DNA from: an uncultured Senegalimassilia sp.
GTDB lineage: Bacteria; Actinomycetota; Coriobacteriia; Coriobacteriales; Eggerthellaceae
Direction of reading: 5' to 3'
NCBI RefSeq assembly: GCF_902464545.1
Contig: NZ_CABQJR010000011.1
Coordinates: 1 to 64,000, forward strand
DNA length: 64,000 nt
Shown: positions 26,371-35,114 of the stretch, piece by piece
Layout of the letters: every line of letters begins with the position of its first letter
How positions within the stretch are numbered: the first letter of the stretch is position 1
Translations under genes and position numbers: made by a program
Notes under the pieces: model-generated
Databases searched by the model: none
What the model was told of the DNA's origin: nothing
Seen by the model: the letters and a program-made list of their open reading frames with translations, nothing else

Positions 26371-27177
26371 GTGGCGCTTGTGAACGAGCGGGTCCGCATT
26401 CTGGAGAACGAGTGCGTCGGCCTGAATCTGTATCTCATGACGCTTTCCTCGCCGGCCATCGCGGCCGCGATCGAACCCGGTCAGTTCGTGCATATGAAGA
26501 TCCCCGGAATGGAGGGCCACGTGCTGCGCCGTCCGTTCTCGGTGTATGCGGCCGATGCGGCTGGCGGTACGCTCGATGTGCTGTATCAAACGGTGGGTTT
26601 CGGCACGAACCATCTTGCCGCGCTCGCACCTGATGTGGCCAACGAAATCGAATCCGCCGAGCTCATCGGGCCCGTCGGCCGCCGCTGGCAGGCGCCTGCC
26701 GGTACGCAGCGCGCACTGCTCGTGGGCGGCGGCGTGGGCGCGGCCCCGCTGTTCATGCTGTGCCAGGAGCTTGTCGGTTCGGGCGTGCACGTGGACGTGG
26801 TGCTCGGCGCGCAGACCGCCGATGCGCTCGTGTGCCTGAAGCGCTACGAGCAGCTCCTGTCGCGCGATGTTCGCGTGGCAACCGACGATGGCACGCTCGG
26901 TCGTGAAGGCTTCTGCACCTCTTTGGTCGAAGAGGCCCTTGCCGCCGGCGTCGACGGGAAGCCGTATCAGTACGTGGCGTGCTGCGGCCCCGAGCCCCTC
27001 ATGAAGATCGTGGCGGGCCAGGCGGCCGGTGCCGGCGTGCCGTGCCAGATCTCCCTGGAAAAGCGCATGGCCTGCGGCGTGGGCGCGTGCCTGTCGTGCG
27101 TGGTCGACACGGTCGACGGCAAGAAGCGCTCATGCGTCGACGGCCCGGTTTTCGATGCTGAAAAGGTGGTGTGGTAG
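26371..27177 (+). CDS. pyrK: dihydroorotate dehydrogenase B, electron-transfer subunit
   Basis: PyrK passes electrons from PyrD to NAD+ through FAD and a [2Fe-2S] cluster. The 268-residue protein shows the FAD motif L-R-R-P-F-S-V (about residue 53), the NAD-side G-G-G-V-G-A-A-P-L, and the C-terminal cluster ligands in C-G-V-G-A-C-L-S-C then R-S-C-V-D-G-P-V-F. Start is GTG 26371 with GGAAGGAG upstream. It abuts pyrD with no gap, consistent with a fixed PyrK-PyrD complex in an anaerobe using the NAD-linked type 1B enzyme. Confidence 0.96.
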   Translation: MALVNERVRILENECVGLNLYLMTLSSPAIAAAIEPGQFVHMKIPGMEGHVLRRPFSVYAADAAGGTLDVLYQTVGFGTNHLAALAPDVANEIESAELIGPVGRRWQAPAGTQRALLVGGGVGAAPLFMLCQELVGSGVHVDVVLGAQTADALVCLKRYEQLLSRDVRVATDDGTLGREGFCTSLVEEALAAGVDGKPYQYVACCGPEPLMKIVAGQAAGAGVPCQISLEKRMACGVGACLSCVVDTVDGKKRSCVDGPVFDAEKVVW

Positions 27178-28128
27178 ATGACTGCAATCCCCATGCTTCC
27201 CGCAACCGCGGCCCCCACGAACGTGAACATGGCCGTCAACCTCGGCGGGCTTTCCATGAAAAACCCCGTGACCACGGCATCCGGCACCTTCGCTGCCGGC
27301 CGCGAATACTCCGACTTCGTGGACGTCTCCGCCCTGGGCGCCGTCACCACCAAAGGCGTCTCGCTTAACGGGTGGGAGGGCAACGCCTCCCCGCGCATCG
27401 CAGAGGTTCCTTCGGGCATGCTCAACTCCATCGGCCTGCAAAACCCCGGCGTCGAGCACCTGAAGGCCTGCGAGCTGCCGTGGCTTGCCGAGGTCGGCGC
27501 AACCACCATCGTCAACGTCTCAGGCCATAGCTTCGACGAATATGTGCAGGTCATCGAAGCGCTAGAAGCTGCTCCCGTCGATGCGTACGAGGTCAACATC
27601 TCATGCCCGAACGTCGATGCCGGCGGCATGACCATTGGCACGCACGTGGAGTCCGTCGAGAAGGTGGTGGGCATGTGCCGCCAGGCCACTGCCCGTCCGC
27701 TCATCGTGAAGCTCACGCCCAACGTCACCGATATCTCCGAGATCGCCCGCGCCGCCGAATCCGCCGGCGCCGACGCCATCTCGCTCATCAACACGCTCAT
27801 GGGCATGGCCATCGACGCCGATCGCCGCTGCACGCTCACGTCGCGTCCCTTCGCCGGCTTCTCCGGTCCCGCCATCAAGCCCGTGGCGCTGCGCTGCGTG
27901 TGGCAGTGCCACAACGCGGTGAAGGTGCCGCTTCTGGGCATGGGCGGCATCTCCAACGGCACCGATGCCGTGGAGTTCATGCTCGCCGGCGCCACCGCCG
28001 TGGCGGTGGGCACCGCGAACTTCGTCAACCCCCAGGCAACCATCGACGTCATCGACGGCATCGCCGAGTATTGCGAGCGTCATGGCGTCAAAGGCGTAAA
28101 CGAACTGATTGGAGCGCTGCAATGCTAA
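27178..28128 (+). CDS. pyrD: dihydroorotate dehydrogenase B, catalytic subunit
   Basis: An FMN-dependent oxidation of dihydroorotate to orotate. The 316-residue class 1B enzyme has K-N-P-V-T-T-A-S-G-T-F near the N-terminus, the catalytic cysteine in N-I-S-C-P-N-V-D-A-G-G (about residue 142) and the FMN phosphate loop G-M-G-G-I-S-N. The ATG follows the pyrK stop directly, and its 3' end overlaps pyrF by seven bases, so the three genes are translationally linked. Confidence 0.97.
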   Translation: MTAIPMLPATAAPTNVNMAVNLGGLSMKNPVTTASGTFAAGREYSDFVDVSALGAVTTKGVSLNGWEGNASPRIAEVPSGMLNSIGLQNPGVEHLKACELPWLAEVGATTIVNVSGHSFDEYVQVIEALEAAPVDAYEVNISCPNVDAGGMTIGTHVESVEKVVGMCRQATARPLIVKLTPNVTDISEIARAAESAGADAISLINTLMGMAIDADRRCTLTSRPFAGFSGPAIKPVALRCVWQCHNAVKVPLLGMGGISNGTDAVEFMLAGATAVAVGTANFVNPQATIDVIDGIAEYCERHGVKGVNELIGALQC

Positions 28129-28850
28129 CCACGTTTTCCGATATCCCCGAGCGCGACCGCGTCATCGTCGCCCTGGACTGCGACATCGAGGAGGCCTTTG
28201 AGCTGGCCGACAAGCTGCAGGGCAAGGCCACGTGGATGAAGATCGGCATGACGCTGTTCTACGCCAACGGCCCCGCGGTGGTGTACGCCCTGAAAGAGCG
28301 CGGGTTCAAGGTGTTCTTGGACCTGAAGTTCCACGACATCCCGCATCAGGTCGAGGGCGCGGCGTATTCGGCGGCCGCTAGCGGCGCGGACATGATGACG
28401 ATGCATACCATCGGCGGCGTCGCCATGATGAGCGCGGCGCAAAAGGGCGCCGAGCGCGCGGCTGCAGAGTACGGCTTCGACGTGCCCATCACCTTGGGTA
28501 TCACCGTGCTCACCTCCATGAGCCAGGCCGCCCTCGCCGACACCGGCGTCACCCGTCCCATGTCCGAGCAGGTCAACGTGCTTGCCGAGCAGGCCAAGCG
28601 CTCCGGCATCTCCGGCGTCGTGGCATCCCCGCAGGAAGCCGCCATGCTCCGCGAGGTGCTCGGCCCCGAGGGCTATATCGTCACGCCGGGCGTGCGTCCC
28701 GCCGGCAGCGCCCTGGGCGATCAGTCCCGTGTCGCCACGCCCAAGCAGGCCTTCGAAAACGGCGCATCGCACATCGTCATCGGCCGCCCCATCACGCAGG
28801 CCGCCGACCCGGCTGCTGCCTTCGATGCCATCGTGGCCGAGCTGGACTAG
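28122..28850 (+). CDS. pyrF: orotidine 5'-phosphate decarboxylase
   Basis: The last step to UMP. The 242-residue TIM-barrel protein has the start block V-I-V-A-L-D-C, K-I-G-M-T-L-F, and the catalytic D-L-K-F-H-D-I-P (about residues 67-74) of the group I enzyme. The C-terminal phosphate grip T-P-G-V-R and V-I-G-R-P-I-T is present. The start ATG lies inside the last codons of pyrD. pyrE, which would supply its substrate, is not in the window. Confidence 0.97.
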   Translation: MLTTFSDIPERDRVIVALDCDIEEAFELADKLQGKATWMKIGMTLFYANGPAVVYALKERGFKVFLDLKFHDIPHQVEGAAYSAAASGADMMTMHTIGGVAMMSAAQKGAERAAAEYGFDVPITLGITVLTSMSQAALADTGVTRPMSEQVNVLAEQAKRSGISGVVASPQEAAMLREVLGPEGYIVTPGVRPAGSALGDQSRVATPKQAFENGASHIVIGRPITQAADPAAAFDAIVAELD

Positions 28851-29001
28851 TGGGAATTTCGCGCGTTCGTGGCATAGCTGGCATCGTTCGTGCATAATGT
28901 GTTGTCGCTGAAGAAGGGCGCTTTTGCGTTGGATTCGAAAGAATCCCAGGTGCAGGGCCATTTTTCCGCGAAAACTTTTTTGTGATTTGGGTAACTGGTT
29001 G

Positions 29002-29029
29002 TTGTCGATGTCGGTTGACGTGCTAGTAT
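29002..29029 (+). promoter_or_regulatory. promoter of mihF-gmk-rpoZ
   Basis: TTGTCG (29002-29007), 16-base spacer, and the extended -10 box TGC-TAGTAT (29021-29029), 36 bases before the mihF start. Confidence 0.6.
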
Positions 29030-29065
29030 CACGACAACGCTTGATTTACACGAAGGAGATTACTG

Positions 29066-29374
29066 ATGGCTATTCCCCAACTCAGCCCTGAAGATCGTCA
29101 GGCGGCCCTTGAAAAGGCCAAGGCCGCTCGCATCAAGCGCGCGCAGGTCCGCGATGATCTCAAGGCCGGCAAGCTCACGCTTGCCCAGGTGGTCGACATG
29201 AAAGACGACCCGGTCATCGGCCGCATGAAGGTCTCCACGCTCATCGAAACGCTTCCCGGCTACGGCAAGGCCAAGGCCGAGAAGGTCATGAAGGAGCTGC
29301 AGATCGCCGAAAGCCGCCGCCTGCGCGGTCTTGGCGAGCGTCAGCAGGTCGCGCTCCTCGAGCGTCTGGGCTAG
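29066..29374 (+). CDS. mihF: actinobacterial integration host factor (mIHF type)
   Basis: A 102-residue basic DNA-binding protein of the actinobacterial IHF family, unrelated to HU. It has a charged N-terminal helix (A-A-L-E-K-A-K-A-A-R-I-K-R-A) and the helix-two-turn-helix region with L-P-G-Y-G-K-A-K-A (about residues 66-74), then a basic tail. It organises the nucleoid and aids site-specific recombination in relatives. GAAGGAG precedes the ATG. The mihF-gmk-rpoZ order is typical of Actinobacteria and is a main argument for the phylum. Confidence 0.93.
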   Translation: MAIPQLSPEDRQAALEKAKAARIKRAQVRDDLKAGKLTLAQVVDMKDDPVIGRMKVSTLIETLPGYGKAKAEKVMKELQIAESRRLRGLGERQQVALLERLG

Positions 29375-29377
29375 GCA

Positions 29378-29950
29378 GTGCGTCGCGGCAATCTGTTCGT
29401 CATCTCCGGGCCATCAGGTGCTGGCAAAGGCACGCTGGTGGCCCGACTTGTGCAGGCGGTTCCCGATGCGTGGGTTTCGGTTTCGGCCACCACGCGCAGC
29501 CCCCGCGCAGGCGAGGTCGACGGCGTTCATTACCAGTTCAAAACCAAGGAGCAGTTCCAGCAGCTCATCGAGTCCGACGGCTTGCTCGAATGGGCGGTCT
29601 ACGGGTCCAACCATTATGGTACGCCCAAGGCCAGCGTTCTGCAGCATATGGCCGCAGGCCAGCAGGTCATCCTTGAAATCGATGTGCAGGGGGCGTTCCA
29701 GATCAGGGAAAAGGTGCCCGAAGCCCACCTGATCTTCATCGAGCCGCCTTCCATGGAGGTGCTCGAACAGCGCCTTCGCGGACGCGATACTGAAACCGAG
29801 GAAGTCATCCAGCAGCGTCTTGCGGCTGCTAGGGTGGAGCTTTCCCGCAAAATGGAGTATGATATACAGCTTGTGAACGATAATCTTGACGAAGCTGTTT
29901 CGCAGCTCGTCTCATACGTGAACGAACAAGCCGAGAAAACGCGAGGTTAA
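29378..29950 (+). CDS. gmk: guanylate kinase
   Basis: Phosphorylates GMP to GDP. The 190-residue protein has the P-loop S-G-P-S-G-A-G-K-G-T (residues 9-18), the GMP-binding S-A-T-T-R-S-P-R-A-G-E-V-D-G-V-H-Y segment, and I-D-V-Q-G-A. The start is GTG at 29378, four bases after the mihF stop, so translation probably depends on mihF. No separate ribosome-binding site is obvious. Confidence 0.97.
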   Translation: MRRGNLFVISGPSGAGKGTLVARLVQAVPDAWVSVSATTRSPRAGEVDGVHYQFKTKEQFQQLIESDGLLEWAVYGSNHYGTPKASVLQHMAAGQQVILEIDVQGAFQIREKVPEAHLIFIEPPSMEVLEQRLRGRDTETEEVIQQRLAAARVELSRKMEYDIQLVNDNLDEAVSQLVSYVNEQAEKTRG

Positions 29951-29957
29951 CTACCCT

Positions 29958-30218
29958 ATGAGCATCATCGAACCCAGGATCACCGACCTTCTGGACGCAA
30001 CCGATAACGACCGTTTCCTGCTGTGCGCCCTGGCATCCAAGCGCGCCCATGACATCAACGACATGATGCGTGGCCAACGCGATCGCGCCATCCAGCTGCA
30101 AACCGCCGTCGAGATCGCTAAAGCTGCAGATAAGAAGCCGCTTTCCATGGCCTTCTCCGAAATCGCCCGCGGCGACGTTTCCTACGATCCGGAAACCATC
30201 GACGCCGAGAACCACTAA
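29958..30218 (+). CDS. rpoZ: RNA polymerase omega subunit
   Basis: An 86-residue protein. It starts with I-E-P-R-I-T-D-L-L, followed by the conserved R-F-L-L-C-A-L-A-S-K-R-A-H-D-I-N-D-M helix of omega, where other species have K-Y-x-L-V-x-x-A-A-x-R-A-R. It binds beta-prime and aids polymerase assembly. It lies seven bases after gmk, the common actinobacterial arrangement. Confidence 0.9.
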   Translation: MSIIEPRITDLLDATDNDRFLLCALASKRAHDINDMMRGQRDRAIQLQTAVEIAKAADKKPLSMAFSEIARGDVSYDPETIDAENH

Positions 30219-30254
30219 ACCTTTCTACGCCAAGCAGTTTTCGTTTGACGTGTG

Positions 30255-30349
30255 AACCCTCTGGCGTCCTGCGCCTGTCTACGCTGATTATTTGCCGCAT
30301 TGTTCGTGCGATGCAAGCAGCGTAAAGGCTTGCAGGACGGCAGAGGGTT
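30255..30349 (+). ncRNA. 95-nt long imperfect hairpin between rpoZ and thiI (unknown structured RNA or palindromic element)
   Basis: Five consecutive helices stack into one rod. AACCCTCTG-x-CGTCCTGC (30255-30272) pairs with GCAGGACG-x-CAGAGGGTT (30332-30349). Inside it GCC pairs with GGC, TACGCTG (30280-30286) with CAGCGTA (30318-30324), TTTGC with GCAAG, and CGCA with TGCG around a seven-base loop. About 36 base pairs form in total. A short TTTGTT follows. It is larger and more interrupted than a normal terminator. Its identity is unknown. Confidence 0.55.
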
Positions 30350-30393
30350 TGTTCCGTTTACCCGCTTACCGTATGTTTCGAAGGGTTGTTCAT

Positions 30394-31611
30394 ATGACCG
30401 AATTCCAGCGCATTTGCCTGGTCCACTATCACGAAATCGGGCTGAAGGGCCACAACCGCTCCACGTTCGAGATGCGCCTGCTCAAAAACCTTGAGGCGCT
30501 GCTCTCCGATTTCGATGTGGTGACTATTCATCGCATCTCCGGCCGCCTTTGCGTGTTTCTGCGCGAGGGCACTGATTGGGAGACCGAGAAACGTTGCGCC
30601 GACTTCATCCGCAAGGTGCCCGGTGTTGCCCGCGTATCCTCCGGTTACAAGTGCGAGCGCGATTTGGCGCAAATGGAGCAAGCAGCGCTGGCGGCCATGG
30701 CCGACGTCGATGATTTCACCAGCTTCAAGGTGCAGGCTCGTCGCAACCACACCGACTTCGAAGTCGGTTCCATGGATATGAACCGCATCATCGGCGCTGC
30801 GCTGTGCGAGGCGCACCCCGAAAAGCAGGTTCAGATGAAGAATCCCGACGTGGTGGTGGGCGTTGAAGTGGTGCAGAACGCTGCTTACGTGTACGCTCGC
30901 AGCGTGCGCGGCGTCGGCGGCCTTCCGGTTGGAAGCTCGGGCAAGGTTGCCTGTCTGTTATCCAGCGGCATCGACTCGCCGGTGGCAACGTGGCGCATGG
31001 CGCGTCGCGGCGCCGTGTGCATCGGCATGCACTTCTCCGGCCGCCCGCAAACCAGCGACACCAGCGAGTACCTGGTCGACGATATCGCGCATGTGCTCGA
31101 GAGGACCGGGTGCATAGGCCGCGTGTATGTCGTGCCGTTCGGCGATTACCAGCGCGAGATCTCGCTGACGGTGCCTCCTCAGCTGCGCGTCATCATGTAT
31201 CGCCGCCTCATGTTCAAGGTTGCGCAGGAGATCGCCCGTCGGGAAGGGGCGAAGGCCCTCGTAACCGGCGAGTCGCTCGGCCAGGTGGCCTCGCAAACCT
31301 TGGATAACATCCGCTGCACCGATGCGGCGGTGGATATGCCGGTGTTCCGCCCCCTCATCGGCACCGATAAGCTGGAGATCATCGATATGGCGCAGCAGGT
31401 CGGCACCTTCGAGATCTCGTCTCAGGATGCCCCCGATTGCTGCACGCTGTTCATGCCGCGCAATCCCGAGACGCATGCGCAGCTCGAAGACGTGCTTGAG
31501 TCCGAATCGGCGCTTCCCGTCGATCAATGGGTGTCCGAGCTCGCCGACGCCGCGGAGCCGCACGACTACAAGTGCCCGGGCTACAAGAAGAAAAAGCCGC
31601 GCAAGGAATAG
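30394..31611 (+). CDS. thiI: tRNA 4-thiouridine synthetase ThiI
   Basis: Adenylates uridine 8 of tRNA and transfers sulfur to make 4-thiouridine; it also supports thiazole synthesis in many bacteria. The 405-residue protein has an N-terminal ferredoxin-like/THUMP region (about residues 1-165) and a PP-loop ATP pyrophosphatase domain starting C-L-L-S-S-G-I-D-S-P-V-A (about residue 187). T-G-E-S-L-G-Q-V-A-S-Q-T follows. The length ends after the PP-loop domain, so the rhodanese extension of the E. coli enzyme is absent, as usual in Gram-positives. The ATG at 30394 has GAAGGG eight bases before it. The desulfurase partner is not adjacent. Confidence 0.95.
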   Translation: MTEFQRICLVHYHEIGLKGHNRSTFEMRLLKNLEALLSDFDVVTIHRISGRLCVFLREGTDWETEKRCADFIRKVPGVARVSSGYKCERDLAQMEQAALAAMADVDDFTSFKVQARRNHTDFEVGSMDMNRIIGAALCEAHPEKQVQMKNPDVVVGVEVVQNAAYVYARSVRGVGGLPVGSSGKVACLLSSGIDSPVATWRMARRGAVCIGMHFSGRPQTSDTSEYLVDDIAHVLERTGCIGRVYVVPFGDYQREISLTVPPQLRVIMYRRLMFKVAQEIARREGAKALVTGESLGQVASQTLDNIRCTDAAVDMPVFRPLIGTDKLEIIDMAQQVGTFEISSQDAPDCCTLFMPRNPETHAQLEDVLESESALPVDQWVSELADAAEPHDYKCPGYKKKKPRKE

Positions 31612-31673
31612 CGTTTCCTGCGGATATCGCGCTGGGTCGACACCCTATTCTCGGGTGCAACATGAGATTCAAA

Positions 31674-31705
31674 CGAGAAGGCCGCGCTTTTGCACGGCCT
31701 TCTCG
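31674..31705. terminator. hairpin after thiI
   Basis: Eleven-bp stem CGAGAAGGCCG/CGGCCTTCTCG with a ten-base loop. No T-run follows, so termination is uncertain. Confidence 0.5.
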
Positions 31706-32020
31706 CGTGTTCGGCTATACGAAAACGGGGCCTGGTTGTGCTGTGTGGCTTTCGACTTCGCTGAAAGGCGCTTATCGAGTTGAGTTTATTTCCGAGTGTC
31801 GATCGGCCTATCAACTTTGCGTCTCTTTGGCTTTTTGGCTCAAGGAACGATTTCTCGGCGATGCTTGGAGACGCTCTCTAGCTCTCAACGACTTTTCTTG
31901 GTGCTTGGAAGGTCTGCGACCCGGGTTGCTGTTCCCTCATCTTGCAAGGTTTATGGGACTCGCATCGGTCTTGTCGACAAGGGTTCTGCAAGATGGCGGA
32001 GCTATGCTTTCCGAAATCAA
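31706..32020. other. non-coding stretch before comEA
   Basis: No reading frame here has credible codon usage or a start signal. The base composition is more AT-rich than the surroundings, and it presumably contains the comEA promoter. Nothing else was recognised. Confidence 0.4.
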
Positions 32021-32034
32021 GGAAAGGGGCTTTT

Positions 32035-32715
32035 ATGGATTTCGTTCGGTACGCCGATTCGGTTCGCGCCAAGCTGCATATGGGCGGGGTGCGCCTTCCC
32101 GTTGTGATAGGCATTACAGCTGTTGCGATTTGCGTTTTGGTCGCAGGCGGTGTGGGCCTGGCTTCGGTGGTCGCGCCGGATTCCGGCTTCACCGTTGAGA
32201 AGGCCGATGCTTCGCATGGTGAATCGGGGCAGGTGGATCCTTCGCAAAGCGAGAGCACTTCTCTGTTCGTGCATGTTGGAGGGTCGGTGGTCGATCCTGG
32301 GTTATATGAGCTTGCCGGCGATGCGCGAGTGCAGCAGGCCGTCGATGCGGCAGGCGGTTTTGCCGAGGACGCTGCCGTCGATGCGCTCAACCTTGCCCGT
32401 CAGGTGCAGGATGGGGAGCAGATCATCGTTCCCAGCATGCAGCAAGCTAGCGGCTCTGAGGCGCCTGCCGCAGCGGATTCCGGTGCGTCTGCGGCGTCAT
32501 CGGGTGGGGCTCTCGTAAACGGGAAGGTCGACATCAACGCGGCAACGGTCGATCAGCTGCAGCAGCTCAACGGGGTGGGTCCCGCATTGGCGCAGCGCAT
32601 CGTTGCGGATAGGCAGGCCAATGGCCCGTTTAAAACCGTCGAGGACCTTAAACGGGTGTCCGGAATCGGAGACAAGAAGTACGCATCGTTGGCGGATTCG
32701 ATTTGCGTCGGGTAG
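32035..32715 (+). CDS. comEA: competence protein ComEA (DNA-binding, helix-hairpin-helix)
   Basis: ComEA is the membrane-anchored DNA receptor of natural transformation. The 226-residue protein has one N-terminal membrane segment (about residues 22-45) and a low-complexity linker. An SLBB-type domain (about 78-135: F-V-H-V-G-G-S-V-V-D-P-G-L-Y) follows, and then a C-terminal double helix-hairpin-helix with D-I-N-A-A-T-V-D-Q-L-Q-Q-L-N-G-V-G-P and V-S-G-I-G-D-K-K. GGAAAGGGG precedes the ATG. It overlaps the comEC start by 13 bases. Transport through the wall would need a type IV-like pilus not encoded here. Confidence 0.94.
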   Translation: MDFVRYADSVRAKLHMGGVRLPVVIGITAVAICVLVAGGVGLASVVAPDSGFTVEKADASHGESGQVDPSQSESTSLFVHVGGSVVDPGLYELAGDARVQQAVDAAGGFAEDAAVDALNLARQVQDGEQIIVPSMQQASGSEAPAAADSGASAASSGGALVNGKVDINAATVDQLQQLNGVGPALAQRIVADRQANGPFKTVEDLKRVSGIGDKKYASLADSICVG

Positions 32716-35105
32716 GCGCTGCCCAAAGCGAGTTGCTTCGGGATACGGTTGTTCCTGGGAACCGGACCGTTGAGGACGAGGCCTCGTTTCCCTTGCGCCC
32801 GGCGATTCCTCCTGTGCTGGCATTTGCGCTAGGCGTTTGGGCGGGGTCCGTTGTCGCGTTGCTGTCTGCGCGTTCGCTTTCGGTCGTCGTGTGTGCTGCG
32901 TTATGTGCGAGCGGGCTTGTCGCGTGCGTATGCTGTCTCTGCCTGCTTTGGCGCCGTCGAAGGCACCTTCTTGCGTTGGTGCTTGTAGTGGGCTTGTTGT
33001 GCGGCGGTGCTTTAGGCTTCGCGCAAGGGGCGCGACTTCATCAAGCTCAACAGGTGGCTCTCGGGTCGCAGGGCCTGTTGCGCATCACCGCGTTATCGGA
33101 TGGTGTGCAAGGCGAATTCGGCGTTTCCTGTACAGCTCGAGTGCAGGCGGAGGGGTCTGACCGATCGTTCACGGCGAAAATCTCCTTTCCCTGCGACTAC
33201 GCTCTGCCTATGTATGGCCAGCGGTTTACCGGCTACGGCACGATATCGGAATTTTCCGAAGATCGCGCACCGCGGGGTTGGCAACGCGGCATCGTCGCAA
33301 ACGTCAAATTGAGAACCTGCGAGCGTGTTGAGCTTCGGGGTCCAGGTGCTGCGCTCCTATCGTTTCGGGAGCGCGCCGTGCGGGCGCTTACGGAGCCGTT
33401 ACGTGGCGATATGGGCCTTGCAGCCGCTATCTCCTGCGGATGGAGGGCTGGTTTGCCAGAGTCGGTATACCGGCAATTCCAGGTCAGCGGGCTTGCGCAT
33501 GTGGTTGCGGTCTCCGGTGCGCATCTCTCCATCGTAGCAGCGCTCATGGCCTCGATACTTGGCGCGTTGCGCGTTCCCAAGCCGATTTCGGTAGCTGCTC
33601 AAATCATGTTGCTCGCGGCATACCTGGCGCTTACCGCTATGCCGGCTTCCGCCATTCGAGCTACGCTTATGACATTAGCTGGAATGACGTCGTGGACGGC
33701 TCGACGCCGGGCCTCGTCGTTATCCGCGCTTGGATGCTGCATCGTCGTTATGATCGCCCTTGATGCCCAGGCGGCGTTGTCGTCCTCGTTCGCGCTGTCG
33801 GTTTTGGCCACGCTCGGGATCGTCGTGTTCGGCGGTTTGGCTAACTCGTGGTTGAAGGCTTGTTTGGGATGGTTGCCGGCTTTTGTACGTGAGGCGTTGG
33901 CGTTGACGTTCGCCTCATCGGTGCTCGCGACGCCGTTTTCTGCGGCCTTGTTCAGCCAGCTTCCTTTAGCGGCTCCGGTTGCCAACATCGCCATCGCGCC
34001 GCTGTTCGGCCCGGTCTGCGCAGCCGGCATCATAGGGGCGTTCGTATGTGCGATGCTTCCGTTGCCTGGCGTCGTCGCTTCCATTACGTGCGCAAGCGCG
34101 TCGTTGCTATTAAAGGTGGTCCAGGCATGCGCATCGATTCCCTACGCGAGCATCCCGATCGTTGCCCCGGCTTTCGTTGCGTTACTAGCAGGTTTCGTGT
34201 TGGCCTGCGCGCTATGGCTTTGGTGGCCAAAGCCGGATTCTCGTTCGGCGTATCGGTTGCTGTCGGTAACCGGTATCGCCTGCGCGATCATGTTCGCCCT
34301 GTTGAAAGCATCGAGTTCGTATGGAGGATGCGAGATCGTCGCGCTTGATGTCGGACAAGGCGATGCCATTCTTATCCGTAGCGGCAAGCATTCGGTGCTG
34401 GTGGACACGGGCAATCAAGACGCCTTGCTCCGTCAAGCGTTGGCGCGGCATCATATCACCCGTCTTGATGCCCTTGTCGTCACGCACCCCGACGATGATC
34501 ACATGGGATCGTTGGCGTCGCTTGATGGCGTGGTGCAGGTTGATCGCGTTCTCCTTGCCCGTGATGGCCTTGCGTGCTCTTGTGTCTCGTGCGCCAAGCT
34601 TCGGCAGCATGCGAATATGCTGGTGGGGAAGGAACGGATCGAGGGTTTATCGCAAGGGGATAAGCTTCGGTTCGGTGCTTTTAAATTCACCTGCGTGTGG
34701 CCGGTTGCGTTTCAGGACGAAGGCGGCAATGGAGATAGTCTCTGCTTTACCGTGGATACCGATATCGATGGAGACGGCAACCGGGAGTGGCGAAGCTTGT
34801 TGGTGGGGGATGCCGAGCATGAGGAGGTTTCGCAGATGCTATCCGCCGGGTTGATCGACGGGGTCGACGTGTACAAGGTCGGCCATCACGGGTCGAAAAA
34901 CGCGCTGACGCAAGAACAAGCAGCTGCATTGTCTCCAGAGATTTCCCTCTGTTCGGTGGGGGCAAGGAACCGCTATGGGCATCCTGCCGCATCGACGATG
35001 GAGTCCCTTGAACGTGCGGGAAGCGCGGTGATGCGCACCGATGAGCACGGGGATGTGGCATGCAGATTCGCTAAGGACCATATCAGCGTGGAAACGCTGC
35101 GGTAA
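32703..35105 (+). CDS. comEC: DNA internalisation channel ComEC/Rec2
   Basis: ComEC conducts single-stranded DNA across the membrane during transformation. The 800-residue protein shows an N-terminal pair of membrane helices with a soluble OB-like domain (DUF4131; about residues 35-205). The Competence-domain membrane helices (about 230-535) include V-S-G-A-H-L-S-I. A C-terminal metallo-beta-lactamase-like domain (from about 545: L-D-V-G-Q-G-D-A-I-L) has T-H-P-D-D-D-H-M-G-S and G-H-H-G-S-K-N. The three-part architecture is complete. Start is TTG 32703 inside comEA, with a weak site; later starts would cut the first helix. Confidence 0.93.
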   Translation: MRRVGAAQSELLRDTVVPGNRTVEDEASFPLRPAIPPVLAFALGVWAGSVVALLSARSLSVVVCAALCASGLVACVCCLCLLWRRRRHLLALVLVVGLLCGGALGFAQGARLHQAQQVALGSQGLLRITALSDGVQGEFGVSCTARVQAEGSDRSFTAKISFPCDYALPMYGQRFTGYGTISEFSEDRAPRGWQRGIVANVKLRTCERVELRGPGAALLSFRERAVRALTEPLRGDMGLAAAISCGWRAGLPESVYRQFQVSGLAHVVAVSGAHLSIVAALMASILGALRVPKPISVAAQIMLLAAYLALTAMPASAIRATLMTLAGMTSWTARRRASSLSALGCCIVVMIALDAQAALSSSFALSVLATLGIVVFGGLANSWLKACLGWLPAFVREALALTFASSVLATPFSAALFSQLPLAAPVANIAIAPLFGPVCAAGIIGAFVCAMLPLPGVVASITCASASLLLKVVQACASIPYASIPIVAPAFVALLAGFVLACALWLWWPKPDSRSAYRLLSVTGIACAIMFALLKASSSYGGCEIVALDVGQGDAILIRSGKHSVLVDTGNQDALLRQALARHHITRLDALVVTHPDDDHMGSLASLDGVVQVDRVLLARDGLACSCVSCAKLRQHANMLVGKERIEGLSQGDKLRFGAFKFTCVWPVAFQDEGGNGDSLCFTVDTDIDGDGNREWRSLLVGDAEHEEVSQMLSAGLIDGVDVYKVGHHGSKNALTQEQAAALSPEISLCSVGARNRYGHPAASTMESLERAGSAVMRTDEHGDVACRFAKDHISVETLR

Positions 35106-35114
35106 AATGGGGCT

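Noticed and set aside
30255..30349. TPP riboswitch upstream of thiI
   Set aside because: The conserved TPP core (CUGAGA and its partner helix) is absent, and the fold is a single rod rather than a three-way junction.
31527..32198. 223-codon plus-strand frame between thiI and comEA
   Set aside because: It starts in the wrong frame inside thiI and ends inside comEA, with no similarity to any family.
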